NCBI RefSeq assembly: GCF_003259375.1
Contig: NZ_QLLN01000003.1
Span: 362,955-426,954 of the forward strand
DNA length: 64,000 nt
Direction: 5' to 3'
Source of the DNA: Arenibacter echinorum
GTDB taxonomy: Bacteria > Bacteroidota > Bacteroidia > Flavobacteriales > Flavobacteriaceae
How positions within the stretch are numbered: the first letter of the stretch is position 1; each line of letters opens with the position of its first letter. The notes under the pieces are model-generated. The model made no database searches. It was given only the letters and a program-made list of their open reading frames with translations, and was not told the DNA's origin. Below, in pieces: positions 17,700-26,122 of the stretch. The position numbers and the translations under genes are program-made.

Positions 17700-19148
17700 A
17701 TGAAAATAAACAAACAGGATATTATTAAGAAAGAGGATTTTCTATGGGAAATACCTCAAACCTTTAGACCTCAAATGCTGGTTCCCGCAAGGGTAATTGC
17801 CTCAGAGACCTTATTGGATGCCATTATGGAGGATAGATCTCTGGTACAATTGGTCAATGTGGCTTCCTTGCCCGGTTTAATAGGCGCCTCACTTGTAATG
17901 CCAGATGTTCACGAGGGTTATGGCTTTCCCATTGGTGGCGTGGCAGCGACACTATATCCCAATGGGGCCATTTCACCAGGAGGGATTGGATATGATATAA
18001 ACTGTGGTGTACGTCTACTTACTTCGCAACAAAATGCAGAGGAAATAAAATTTAAATTGGAAGAATTATCCAAAGAAATGTATGCACAAATCCCTTCCGG
18101 AATGGGTAAAGGCGGACAAATAAACCTTAATCCCAAAGAAATGGACGAGGTGTTGACCAAGGGCGCGGAATGGGCTGTGGATAATGGTTATGCCGATAAG
18201 GAGGATTTGGCTTATATGGAAAGTAATGGTAGGTTGGATAATGCGGATCCAGCAATGGTTTCGGAAATGGCAAAAAAAAGGGGCTCAGATCAGTTGGGGA
18301 CCATTGGATCCGGGAACCACTTTGTTGAGGTAGATTATGTAGATGAGATTTACGATCCCATAGCTGCCGAGGCTTATGGCCTCTCAAAAGGACAGGTTGT
18401 GGTACTGATACACACCGGATCCAGAGGGCTAGGACACCAAGTGGCAACGGATTATATTCGCGAAATAATGGCTGCAATGCCCAATTACGGAATCAAGGTG
18501 CCCGATAGGGAGCTGGCCTGTGTACCATTCAATTCCCAAGAAGGAGAAAATTATTTTAAAGCCATGTGTGCAGCGGCCAATTTTGCATGGTGCAACAGGG
18601 AGATCATCTCATGGGAGGTGAGAAAGGCCTGGAAAAATGTTTTTGGTGCTGATGTAGACCCGTTAAAGCTAATGTATGACGTGGCCCACAATATTGCCAA
18701 AATTGAAACACATCAGGTTGATGGGGAAAAATTGAAGGTTTTGGTTCACCGAAAAGGAGCCACCCGTGCCTTTGGACCAGGGTTTGAAGACCTACCCAAG
18801 GAGTATAAACACATAGGACAACCCGTCATAATCCCAGGTAGTATGGGTACCAGCTCTTATATATTGGCAGGTGCCAATAGGAGCGAAAAAATTTCCTTTG
18901 GATCTTGTTGCCATGGAGCTGGAAGAAAATTGTCCAGAACGGCTGCCAAAAAACAGGTGAATGCCCCGGTACTCAAAGAAAAACTCAAGGAAATAGGCAT
19001 CTATGTACAGGCAGGTTCCTTTAAGGGTATAGCAGAGGAGGCGCCTATTGCCTATAAGGATGTTGATGAAGTGGTGGAAACCATTCAAAACTCCGGAATT
19101 GCCAAAAAGGTGGCAAAATTAAGGCCAATGGCAGTTGTAAAAGGATAG
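17700..19148 (+). CDS. rtcB: RNA-splicing ligase RtcB
   Basis: 482 residues, full length. All manganese and catalytic positions are present: Asp99 and Cys102 in GYDINCGVR, His207 in GSGNHFVEV, His238 in IHTGSRGLGH, His330 in YDVAHN, and the guanylylated His405 in SCCHGAGRK. It joins 2',3'-cyclic phosphate or 3'-phosphate RNA ends to 5'-OH ends with GTP and Mn(II), repairing tRNAs and other RNAs cut by ribotoxins. It is the third gene of a methyltransferase-archease-rtcB operon. No RtcR sigma-54 activator, RtcA cyclase or ribotoxin gene is visible nearby. Confidence 0.96.
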   Translation: MKINKQDIIKKEDFLWEIPQTFRPQMLVPARVIASETLLDAIMEDRSLVQLVNVASLPGLIGASLVMPDVHEGYGFPIGGVAATLYPNGAISPGGIGYDINCGVRLLTSQQNAEEIKFKLEELSKEMYAQIPSGMGKGGQINLNPKEMDEVLTKGAEWAVDNGYADKEDLAYMESNGRLDNADPAMVSEMAKKRGSDQLGTIGSGNHFVEVDYVDEIYDPIAAEAYGLSKGQVVVLIHTGSRGLGHQVATDYIREIMAAMPNYGIKVPDRELACVPFNSQEGENYFKAMCAAANFAWCNREIISWEVRKAWKNVFGADVDPLKLMYDVAHNIAKIETHQVDGEKLKVLVHRKGATRAFGPGFEDLPKEYKHIGQPVIIPGSMGTSSYILAGANRSEKISFGSCCHGAGRKLSRTAAKKQVNAPVLKEKLKEIGIYVQAGSFKGIAEEAPIAYKDVDEVVETIQNSGIAKKVAKLRPMAVVKG

Positions 19149-19169
19149 TTTTATTAAGCTACTAACGTA

Positions 19170-21122
19170 CTATTTATCCTCCAACAGTTGTTCCATTTCC
19201 CGCTTGCCCAGGATTCTTTCTAGCTCGTCTTTTTCTACGACCTCTTGTTCCAATAAAAGTTGTGCGAGTTTTTCCAATTCGGTTCTGTGCTTCCTTAGTA
19301 TTCCTTTGGTTCTTTCATAAGAGGTGTTTACCAAATCCTGCACCTCTTTATCAATTTTTTGGGCCATATTTTCACTGTATGGTTTTCCGAACATTCGTTC
19401 ATTCTGACCTGTGGAATCATAGAAGCTGATCGGGCCTATTTCCTCATCCAATCCGTAATACGCAACCATGGTATAAGCCTGTTTGGTTACTTTTTCCAAA
19501 TCGTCCAGGGCACCGGACGAGATTTCATTAAAAATAATTTCCTCGGCGGCACGGCCTCCAAGGGAAGCACAAATCTGGTCCAAGAATTGTGATTTGGTCA
19601 CAATTTGCCGTTCTTGGGGCAAATACCAAGCGGCACCCAAAGATTTACCCCTCGGTATAATAGATACCTTGACCAAGGAATCTACATTCTTTAAATACCA
19701 GCTTACCACAGCGTGACCTGCTTCATGGTGGGCAACAATCTGCTTTTCTTGTGGTGAAATTATCTTGCTTTTCCTTTCCATGCCCCCAATGATTCGATCC
19801 CTTGCCTCCATAAAATCCGATTGTTCCACAACCTTCTTTTTTTTACGGGCAGCGATCAATGCGGCTTCATTGCAGATATTGGCTATATCCGCACCCGAAA
19901 AGCCAGGACTCAATTTCGCAAGGAGCTCTACATCAACATTTTTTGAAAGTTTTAATGGCCGTAAATGAACTCCAAAAATCTCTATGCGTTCTTCTTTCGT
20001 CGGTAATTCCAGATAAATATGACGATCAAACCTTCCTGGTCGAAGCAATGCCTTGTCAAGCACATCGGGGCGGTTGGTGGCGGCCAGCACAATTACCCCG
20101 GTATTGGGGCCGAACCCGTCCAGTTCGGTAAGCAACTGGTTTAAGGTACTTTCACGTTCATCGTTGGCCTGAAAGGCGTTTAGTTTTCCCCTGGAACGTC
20201 CCACGGCATCAATTTCATCAATAAAAATAATACTGGGGGCCTTTTCCTTGGCGCGCTTAAACAAATCTCGAACCCTTGAGGCACCAACCCCTACAAACAT
20301 TTCCACAAATTCCGACCCCGACATAGAGAAAAAGGGCACGCCGGCTTCCCCGGCAACTGCCTTGGCCATCAAGGTTTTTCCAGTTCCGGGAGGCCCTACA
20401 AGCATAACGCCCTTAGGAATTTTAGCACCCAATTTGGTATATGTTTCAGGGTTCTTGAGAAAATCTACCACCTCCATAATCTCGGTCTTGGCCTCTTTAA
20501 GGCCAGCAATGTCATTAAATGTGGCTGAACTCTTGCTTCCCTTTTCCATAAGTCTGGCATTGGATTTCCCGAAATTAAAGAGGGAACTGCCACTAGAACC
20601 AGCGCCCGTTCTCCTAATTACATAAAACCAAAACAAAATAATAAACCCAAAAGGTAACAGCCAGGAAAGAATGCTCACCCAACTGGTACGGTTCTGATAT
20701 TGGACTTCAATCCTATCTTCCGGAGGAAAATTCTGCTGTGCCTTTTCTAATTTTTGTTCAAAAATATCTACCGTACCAATATTCAAATAGAATTTTGGTG
20801 TCTCTGCCGTACTAAATAGCTTTTTGGAAAATGGCACTTGGGTGTCCTCTCCTGGATGCCCATTTTTAATGTATATTTCAGCTACTTCCTTATTAACAAC
20901 AACAATATTGTGGACCTGCTTCTTTACCAATAGGGAATCTTGGAGAAACGACCAGGTTATCTCTTTGGTACCGGTCACTGGATTAGTGAAAAGTGAAAAT
21001 ACCAGTAGTAGGGCCAACAAAAGAAGATAAATCAAACCATATCCATATCCCCCATAAGGCGATTTTGGATTTTTCTTTTCCGACGGATCTGAATCCGATT
21101 TTTTCTTAACCTGTTTGTCCAT
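19170..21122 (-). CDS. ftsH: ATP-dependent zinc metalloprotease FtsH
   Basis: 650 residues. There is a first membrane helix at about 29-46, a periplasmic segment, and a second helix at about 149-169. The AAA domain has Walker A GPPGTGKT (243-250), Walker [12 protein letters not shown] and the second-region-of-homology ATNRPDVLD...RPGRFDR. The protease domain has the zinc site H466-E467-A-G-H470. FtsH degrades misfolded or short-lived membrane and cytosolic proteins at the inner membrane. The N-terminal [17 protein letters not shown] tract is Lys/Ser-rich and cytoplasmic. The gene converges with rtcB (21 bases between stops). The rsfS and cdsA genes that often flank ftsH in flavobacteria are not adjacent. 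Confidence 0.97.
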   Translation of the reverse strand: MDKQVKKKSDSDPSEKKNPKSPYGGYGYGLIYLLLLALLLVFSLFTNPVTGTKEITWSFLQDSLLVKKQVHNIVVVNKEVAEIYIKNGHPGEDTQVPFSKKLFSTAETPKFYLNIGTVDIFEQKLEKAQQNFPPEDRIEVQYQNRTSWVSILSWLLPFGFIILFWFYVIRRTGAGSSGSSLFNFGKSNARLMEKGSKSSATFNDIAGLKEAKTEIMEVVDFLKNPETYTKLGAKIPKGVMLVGPPGTGKTLMAKAVAGEAGVPFFSMSGSEFVEMFVGVGASRVRDLFKRAKEKAPSIIFIDEIDAVGRSRGKLNAFQANDERESTLNQLLTELDGFGPNTGVIVLAATNRPDVLDKALLRPGRFDRHIYLELPTKEERIEIFGVHLRPLKLSKNVDVELLAKLSPGFSGADIANICNEAALIAARKKKKVVEQSDFMEARDRIIGGMERKSKIISPQEKQIVAHHEAGHAVVSWYLKNVDSLVKVSIIPRGKSLGAAWYLPQERQIVTKSQFLDQICASLGGRAAEEIIFNEISSGALDDLEKVTKQAYTMVAYYGLDEEIGPISFYDSTGQNERMFGKPYSENMAQKIDKEVQDLVNTSYERTKGILRKHRTELEKLAQLLLEQEVVEKDELERILGKREMEQLLEDK

Positions 21123-21171
21123 TTTTACTTAAAATTCTAAATAATATAAGGTCCTAACCAATACCCAAATC

Positions 21172-21179
21172 CAAAGATA
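21172..21179 (-). promoter_or_regulatory. Candidate -7 element of the ftsH promoter
   Basis: On the minus strand this reads TATCTTTG, an exact match to the Bacteroidota -7 consensus TAnnTTTG, about 50 bases before the ftsH start. The -33 position 19 bases upstream is TTT, not TTG, so the match is partial. Confidence 0.42.
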
Positions 21180-21388
21180 TCTCTTGTGAATAGGTCTTAA
21201 AATGATTTCGGTCATAGGGAACCTATCCTATTTAAATTTACCAATACCTTATAACGCTTTCCCTACCTATAAGTACCTTAGCTGTCTAGGTTTATCCAAT
21301 TTTATTATTAGAATTAATATCAGCATGATGTAGATCATTTCTTGACTTGTTTATAAGACTTTATTTTGTTTTCAAAGTTCTTATAGAC

Positions 21389-21769
21389 ATGAAAACAAAA
21401 ATATTGTTTAGAGCAAGAGTATTAATTCCCCTATTATCAATATTCATGGCCGTAACCAGCTGTGGCCCAATGGTCTTCACCACAGAGGCAAACCTACCAC
21501 CCCCGCCTTGGTTCTATCCAAACCGGTTAGAGGTGGTTCGCTACGTATATTTTCCAAACTATCGTTTTTACTATGACCTATCGGCCCGTACTTATATCTA
21601 TTTGGAAGGAAATGTTTGGGTACGGCGTAAGGTATTACCACCTAGATATAGCCATTTGGACCTAAGGCGTACGAGGTACGAGAGAATCAAGGGGTATCAA
21701 AAAGATGATATCCGCAGTTATCATGAGGAACATAATGCAAATAGGGGCAGGAGCAATCGAAGCGGTTAA
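21389..21769 (+). CDS. Small lipoprotein of unknown function
   Basis: 126 residues from the ATG at 21389; a start at 21347 would add 14 residues before the signal peptide and is unlikely. The N-terminus is a lipoprotein signal (KTKILFRARVLIPLLSIF, then AVTSCGP with Cys25). The mature part is rich in Tyr, Arg and Pro: PPPPWFYPNRLEVVRYVYFP, NYRFYYDLSARTYIYLEGN, VWVRRKVLPP. This Tyr/Arg pattern is seen in small flavobacterial outer-membrane lipoproteins with no assigned role. It ends in a basic polar tail (HEEHNANRGRSNRSG). It stands alone between ftsH and the tRNA gene. Confidence 0.7.
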   Translation: MKTKILFRARVLIPLLSIFMAVTSCGPMVFTTEANLPPPPWFYPNRLEVVRYVYFPNYRFYYDLSARTYIYLEGNVWVRRKVLPPRYSHLDLRRTRYERIKGYQKDDIRSYHEEHNANRGRSNRSG

Positions 21770-21979
21770 AAAATCAACAGGGGAATTGACCAAAGTGATC
21801 AATGAAAAAGTTAAAAATTGTGGGGAAGCAAACTAGCTTCCAACAATTGAATTTGAAAATATAGGATCTATTTGCCAGTGCCAGGTAATTTCTACATATT
21901 AATGGGGCCTTCAAAGCATAAGATCAATCAAATAGTCCTTCCGCTTATTTACATAAAACTTATGTGGATGCAGGAAACA

Positions 21980-22010
21980 AAAAACCCACAACCAAAGTTG
22001 TGGGTTTCCT
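21980..22010 (-). terminator. Terminator of the tRNA-Ser gene
   Basis: AAACCCACAAC (21982-21992) and GTTGTGGGTTT (21997-22007) form an 11-bp perfect stem with a 4-base loop. On the minus strand it lies just past the 3' end of the tRNA and is followed by a T-rich tract. Confidence 0.85.
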
Positions 22011-22014
22011 TTTG

Positions 22015-22099
22015 CGGAGAAAGAGGGATTCGAACCCCCGGAGGTGTGACCCTCAACAGTTTTCAAGACTGCCGCATTCGACCACTCTGCCATTTCTCC
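22015..22099 (-). tRNA. tRNA-Ser(UGA)
   Basis: The minus strand reads from 22099 as an 85-nt class II tRNA. Acceptor GGAGAAA pairs with TTTCTCC, the discriminator is G at 22015, the anticodon loop is CTTGAAA with anticodon TGA in the stem CAGT/ACTG, there is a long serine-type variable arm (TTGAGGGTCACACCTCC) and the T-arm contains GGTTCGAATCC. CCA is not encoded. It decodes UCA and probably the other UCN serine codons by wobble. Confidence 0.97.
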
Positions 22100-22208
22100 T
22101 TAGCGGGTGCAAATATAGAAACCTTTTTTTTCTTTTTAAAAGAAAAGGGGAATTTTATTTAATTATTTTGATAATGATAGATTCTCTCCAAGACCTTATT
22201 TTTGCCTT

Positions 22209-22967
22209 ATGGAAGAATGGTACCATTATGTGCTTTTGGCCTTGTTGGGTCTGGTGGTTGGAGCACTCAATACCTTGGCTGCAGGCGGTTCCCTACTCAC
22301 CTTACCCATCCTCATTTTTATAGGGCTACCAGCCAGTGTAGCCAACGGTACCAATAGGATAGCCGTACTTACCCAAGGTATTGCCAATGTTGCTGGTTAT
22401 AAGAGCAAGGGCAAGGCAATTGCAAGTCCGTTTATTTTGTACCTTTCCATAATAGCCACCATAGGTACGCTAATTGGTTCCAAATTGGCCATAGACATCA
22501 ATGAAACTGCTTTTAATAAGATATTGGCTATTGTAATGGTCCTTATAGTTATTGTAATGCTAGTACAACCAAGAATACGCATTGACAATTTTGAGGAATT
22601 AATTACGGGAAAACGACAATTTTGGGCCATAGTCTCCTTTTTCTTTATTGGCATTTATGGAGGCTTTATACAAGCCGGAACCGGTATTTTTGTTTTATTG
22701 GTATTATCGACGATCAATCACCTTACATTAATGAAATCCAACGTCATTAAGGCCGTGGTGATGGTGGTGTACACCAGTGCTGCTTTAATACTTTTTGGGT
22801 TGAACGGCAAGCTGAATTGGGAAATAGGCTTAACTTTGGCCTCTGGACAGACGCTCGGGGGCTGGTTAACCAGCAGATGGTCCGTGGACAAAGGGGACAG
22901 GATTGTGAAAATACTTCTCATCATTGTGGTTATTTTCATGTCCATTAAACTATGGTTTTTTAATTAA
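22209..22967 (+). CDS. TauE/SafE family membrane permease
   Basis: 252 residues, about eight hydrophobic helices and no signal peptide cleavage site. The first repeat has LVVGALNTLAAGGSLLTLPI and GLPASVANGTNRIAV, and the second has FFFIGIYGGFIQAGTGIF, the paired signatures of this family. Members export sulfite, sulfoacetate or other small anions across the inner membrane; the substrate here is not evident. The stop is followed 13 bases later by the start of a nitroreductase gene, so both may be one transcript. A sulfatase lies at the window's left edge, but it is too far away to count as context. Confidence 0.9.
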   Translation: MEEWYHYVLLALLGLVVGALNTLAAGGSLLTLPILIFIGLPASVANGTNRIAVLTQGIANVAGYKSKGKAIASPFILYLSIIATIGTLIGSKLAIDINETAFNKILAIVMVLIVIVMLVQPRIRIDNFEELITGKRQFWAIVSFFFIGIYGGFIQAGTGIFVLLVLSTINHLTLMKSNVIKAVVMVVYTSAALILFGLNGKLNWEIGLTLASGQTLGGWLTSRWSVDKGDRIVKILLIIVVIFMSIKLWFFN

Positions 22968-22980
22968 AAGAAAATAAATT

Positions 22981-23613
22981 TTGGATATTATCAAGAAATT
23001 GGAATGGCGCTATGCTGTAAAGAAGTTCAATGCCGATAAGATGTTGATGGAGGATAAACTGGATAAATTAAAGCAAGCCTTTAACTTAACGGCCACTTCC
23101 TACGGGTTACAACCCATCAAATTATTGGTGGTTCAAAATAAGGAGCTACAAAAAGAGTTGGTAAAGTTTTCTTATGGCCAAAAGCAGGTGGCTCAAGCAT
23201 CGCACGTTTTTGTTATTTGCATTGAAAAGCAAATTGACCAAAAATTTATCCACGACTATTTTGCCAGGGTACAGCAAATTAGAAATACTTCAGATGAAAT
23301 ACTTGATCCATTTAAGGGTGCACTGGTCGAAAGCTTCTCTAAAAAGGAAAGGGAAGAGGTCAGGGTATGGGCCACCAATCAAGCCTATCTGGCATTAGGG
23401 ACGCTGCTTACCGTTTGTGCTCTGGAAGAGATTGATGCCTGCCCCATGGAAGGCTTTCAGCCAACGTCCTATGACGAGTTGTTGGGGCTGGATAAACTAA
23501 GGCTTACTTCGGTATTGGTACTTCCCGTTGGCTATAGGGCAACAGACGATATGTTTGCTACCTTAAAAAAAGTACGGAGGGATTTGGATGAAAGCATCAT
23601 TCATATACCCTGA
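22981..23613 (+). CDS. NAD(P)H-dependent nitroreductase family oxidoreductase
   Basis: 210 residues with a TTG start at 22981. The first residues DIIKKLEWRYAVKKF are the usual N-terminus of NfsB-type proteins and no ATG gives that segment, so TTG is the likely start. Further pieces are KLKQAFNLTATSYGLQPIKL with the FMN-phosphate region, WATNQAYLALGTLLTVCALE, CPMEGFQPTSYDELLGL and the C-terminal VLPVGYRATDD. It is an FMN enzyme that reduces nitro or quinone compounds with NAD(P)H, normally as a cytoplasmic dimer. It follows a TauE/SafE permease by 13 bases. The natural substrate is unknown. Confidence 0.92.
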   Translation: MDIIKKLEWRYAVKKFNADKMLMEDKLDKLKQAFNLTATSYGLQPIKLLVVQNKELQKELVKFSYGQKQVAQASHVFVICIEKQIDQKFIHDYFARVQQIRNTSDEILDPFKGALVESFSKKEREEVRVWATNQAYLALGTLLTVCALEEIDACPMEGFQPTSYDELLGLDKLRLTSVLVLPVGYRATDDMFATLKKVRRDLDESIIHIP

Positions 23614-23663
23614 TCCCATCAAAAAAAAAATCGATTTAATAAGCTAATAATTAAGAATAAGAT

Positions 23664-24860
23664 ATGCCAGGATTTGAACTTTTTGGAGATAAGGAACGTA
23701 AACAGGTGAATGACGTTTTGGATTCAGGAGTATTGATGAGGTATGGATTTGATGGCATGAGGAATGGCCATTGGAAAGCCAAGGAATTGGAACAGGCCTT
23801 GCAAAAACGCATGCAAGTAAACCACGCACAATTGGTGAGCAGTGGTACTGCTGCCTTAACAGTGGCATTGGCCTGTGCCAAAGTAGGCGCAGGAGATGAG
23901 GTTATATTGCCGACATTTACATTTGTGGCAAGCTTCGAAGCAGTCCTCTCGGTTGGAGCTATTCCCATCCTAGTGGATGTGGACGACACCCTTACCTTAG
24001 ATCCAATTGCTGTTGATAAAGCCATTACCAGTAAAACCAAAGTAGTGATGCCTGTACATATGTGCGGATCCATGGCGGACTTGGCAGCATTAAAAAGTAT
24101 ATGTGACAAGCATGACCTAATTCTACTGGAAGATGCCTGTCAGGCTATAGGTGGCAGCTATGAAGGCAAACCCTTGGGAAGTTATGGGGATTTGGGATGT
24201 TTTTCGTTCGATTATGTTAAAACCATAACCTGTGGGGAAGGTGGAGCCATCATTACCAATAGCTCAGAATATTATAAAAGTGCCGACCAATATTCCGATC
24301 ATGGACATGACCATATTGGTAAGGATAGGGGAGCAGAGGACCATCCCATCCTTGGATATAACTATAGGATTTCCGAATTACATGCAGCCGTAGGCCTTGC
24401 ACAAATTGAACGTTTGGACGATTTTATTGCGACCCAGAAAAAAAATTATTCCATCTTACGTTCAACTTTGGAAAAAATTCCTGGAGTTAGCTTCAGAAGA
24501 GTTCCTAAAAACGGTGTTGAAAACTATTCCTTTCTAAGTTTCTATCTTCCAACGGAAGAAACGGCTCGAAAGACGATCAAGGCTTTTTCTGAAAATGGTG
24601 TGGATGCCTGTTTTTATTGGTTCGACAATAACTGGCATTATTACCGAAAATGGAATCATTTGAAGGATTTGAATGGCTTGAATAGTTTTTCCAAGGAAAT
24701 TAAAAACGGGCTTCCAAATTATGAAGCTTCGGATTTCTCCAAGTCCGATCATTGGGTCAGTAGAAATATATCCTGTTTAATCAAGTTGGGCTGGTCGGAA
24801 GATGAAGTTGCGGTCCGTGCCAACAAAATGGCTGAAATCATAAAGAATCAACTTTCCTGA
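23664..24860 (+). CDS. DegT/DnrJ/EryC1 aminotransferase, KdnA-like
   Basis: 398 residues. PLP lysine is Lys186 in SFDYVKTITCGEGGA, with Asp157 in LLEDACQAIGGSYEG as the pyridine-nitrogen partner and HAQLVSSGTAAL as the phosphate-binding turn. Blocks MPGFELFG, GMRNGHWK, MPVHMCGSMADL, YSDHGHDHIGKDRGAEDHPI and CFYWFDNNWHYYRKWNH match, from memory, KdnA of Shewanella. KdnA turns 8-oxo-Kdo into 8-amino-3,8-dideoxy-manno-octulosonate, a sugar of lipid A-core. The usual partner dehydrogenase KdnB is not adjacent. Other DegT enzymes aminate nucleotide sugars, so KdnA identity is probable but not proven. Confidence 0.85.
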   Translation: MPGFELFGDKERKQVNDVLDSGVLMRYGFDGMRNGHWKAKELEQALQKRMQVNHAQLVSSGTAALTVALACAKVGAGDEVILPTFTFVASFEAVLSVGAIPILVDVDDTLTLDPIAVDKAITSKTKVVMPVHMCGSMADLAALKSICDKHDLILLEDACQAIGGSYEGKPLGSYGDLGCFSFDYVKTITCGEGGAIITNSSEYYKSADQYSDHGHDHIGKDRGAEDHPILGYNYRISELHAAVGLAQIERLDDFIATQKKNYSILRSTLEKIPGVSFRRVPKNGVENYSFLSFYLPTEETARKTIKAFSENGVDACFYWFDNNWHYYRKWNHLKDLNGLNSFSKEIKNGLPNYEASDFSKSDHWVSRNISCLIKLGWSEDEVAVRANKMAEIIKNQLS

Positions 24861-24932
24861 TAAAATGAAGCATTATGCCTATATTTATTTTTTATTATAA
24901 CTATTAAACCAAAATCAAAATACCAAAAGATC

Positions 24933-25718
24933 ATGAATACAAAGACTTCTTTCCTATGCCTATTTGCGGCAGTGTTATCCATGCAAGTGATAGCTCAAAA
25001 CAAAGGTGGTACCCCTCCAGAAGTATCCCCAATGCCTATGAAAGCTGAAATGACAGAAATATGGGAGCCGGAAGTTGAAGTTGTGGTACCAGCAAAAAAA
25101 TTAGGGGATGCCCCGTCTGATGCCATTATATTATTTGACGGCACAAATTTGGATCAATGGACAAGTCAAAAAGATAATTCAAAGCCGGCACCATGGAAAA
25201 TTGTTGACAATAACCATATGGAAGTAGTGCCAGGGTCTGGTGGTATAAGTACAAAAATGAAATTCGGGGATTGTCAGATACATTTGGAGTTTAGTGCTCC
25301 GGATGTGGTTGAAGGAGAAAGCCAGGGTAGGGGCAATAGTGGATTGTTTTTGCAAAATAGGTACGAACTTCAAATTTTGGACTCCTACAACAACAGAACT
25401 TACCGTAACGGACAGGCAGCAAGTATCTATAAGGACGAGGCTCCATTGGTGAATGCTATGAAAAGTCCGTTGGAATGGAATACCTACGACATTATTTATA
25501 CGGCGCCCCGATTTAAGGAAGACGGTCGTTTGGATGCCAAAGCTAGAATAACCGTATTGCATAATGGTGTTTTGGTCCAGAACAATACGGTGATTAATGG
25601 AATAACCTACTATATTGGACTACACAACTATCCTTCGGCCCATGGAGATGATGTAATATCCCTCCAAGATCACGGGAATAAAACACAGTTCAGAAATATT
25701 TGGTTAAGAAAATTATAG
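24933..25718 (+). CDS. Exported DUF1080 protein (3-keto-disaccharide hydrolase-like)
   Basis: 261 residues. A signal peptide (MNTKTSFLCLFAAVLSMQVI, cleavage near AQ) precedes a linker and the DUF1080 concanavalin-like fold: SDAIILFDGTNLDQWTSQ, a central DCQIHLEFSAPD, RGNSGLFLQNRYELQILDSY, and DVISLQDHGNKTQFRNIWLR at the end. DUF1080 proteins act on beta-linked 3-keto-glycosides or bind glycans, and are found in sugar-degradation loci of Bacteroidota and Planctomycetota. It is separated from the susC gene by a terminator at about 25808-25846, so it is not a simple member of that transcript, although it is next to the locus. Confidence 0.88.
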   Translation: MNTKTSFLCLFAAVLSMQVIAQNKGGTPPEVSPMPMKAEMTEIWEPEVEVVVPAKKLGDAPSDAIILFDGTNLDQWTSQKDNSKPAPWKIVDNNHMEVVPGSGGISTKMKFGDCQIHLEFSAPDVVEGESQGRGNSGLFLQNRYELQILDSYNNRTYRNGQAASIYKDEAPLVNAMKSPLEWNTYDIIYTAPRFKEDGRLDAKARITVLHNGVLVQNNTVINGITYYIGLHNYPSAHGDDVISLQDHGNKTQFRNIWLRKL

Positions 25719-26122
25719 ACCCCTAAAGTTAGTCCATGCCAATTGGAGTATCTATTTAACCTCTTTTAGCAGGGTTATATAATTCATCCTAACAAAATAA
25801 TGATACAAAATACCTCTAAGCAATTTGGCTTGGAGGTATTTTTTTGTCTTAAAACGGGATTTAAAGTAATGGCAAAAGGCACCTTCTTTTACCGATTTAT
25901 ATTTCCAATTATTCTTAAAAAGTGGGTTGTATGCCACCTATGTAACACCGTAATTGGTCTATTTTCAAACCAATAGCAACCTATTTTCCAATATACATAG
26001 GCTGCTAACACCCCATTATACGGGGCTTTGACAATTCTATCCATGTTTTTGGGAAATATGTCCATCCCTTCACGTTTTCTTAACATTAGCTTAGCCCTTA
26101 ATAATTAACAAACTAATGTAAT
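25719..26122. other. Intergenic region with terminator, before the polysaccharide locus
   Basis: Left part holds the DUF1080 terminator. The remainder, up to the susC start, must contain the susC promoter and any operator for the hybrid sensor, but I cannot place a clear TTG-N19-TAnnTTTG pair. Minus-strand frames here overlap the terminator and are not credible genes. Confidence 0.4.
25808..25846 (+). terminator. Rho-independent terminator after the DUF1080 gene
   Basis: AAATACCTCTAAGC (25808-25821) pairs with GCTTGGAGGTATTT (25828-25841) with one T-G mispair and a 6-base loop, followed by T residues. Confidence 0.82.

Noticed and set aside
22196-22203. TATTTTTG just before the TauE/SafE gene as a promoter
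   Set aside because: It ends only 5 bases before the start codon and no TTG is at the right distance.
25752-26086. Two overlapping minus-strand ORFs between DUF1080 and susC
   Set aside because: They run across the terminator hairpin, have no motif and have biased Lys/Tyr composition.
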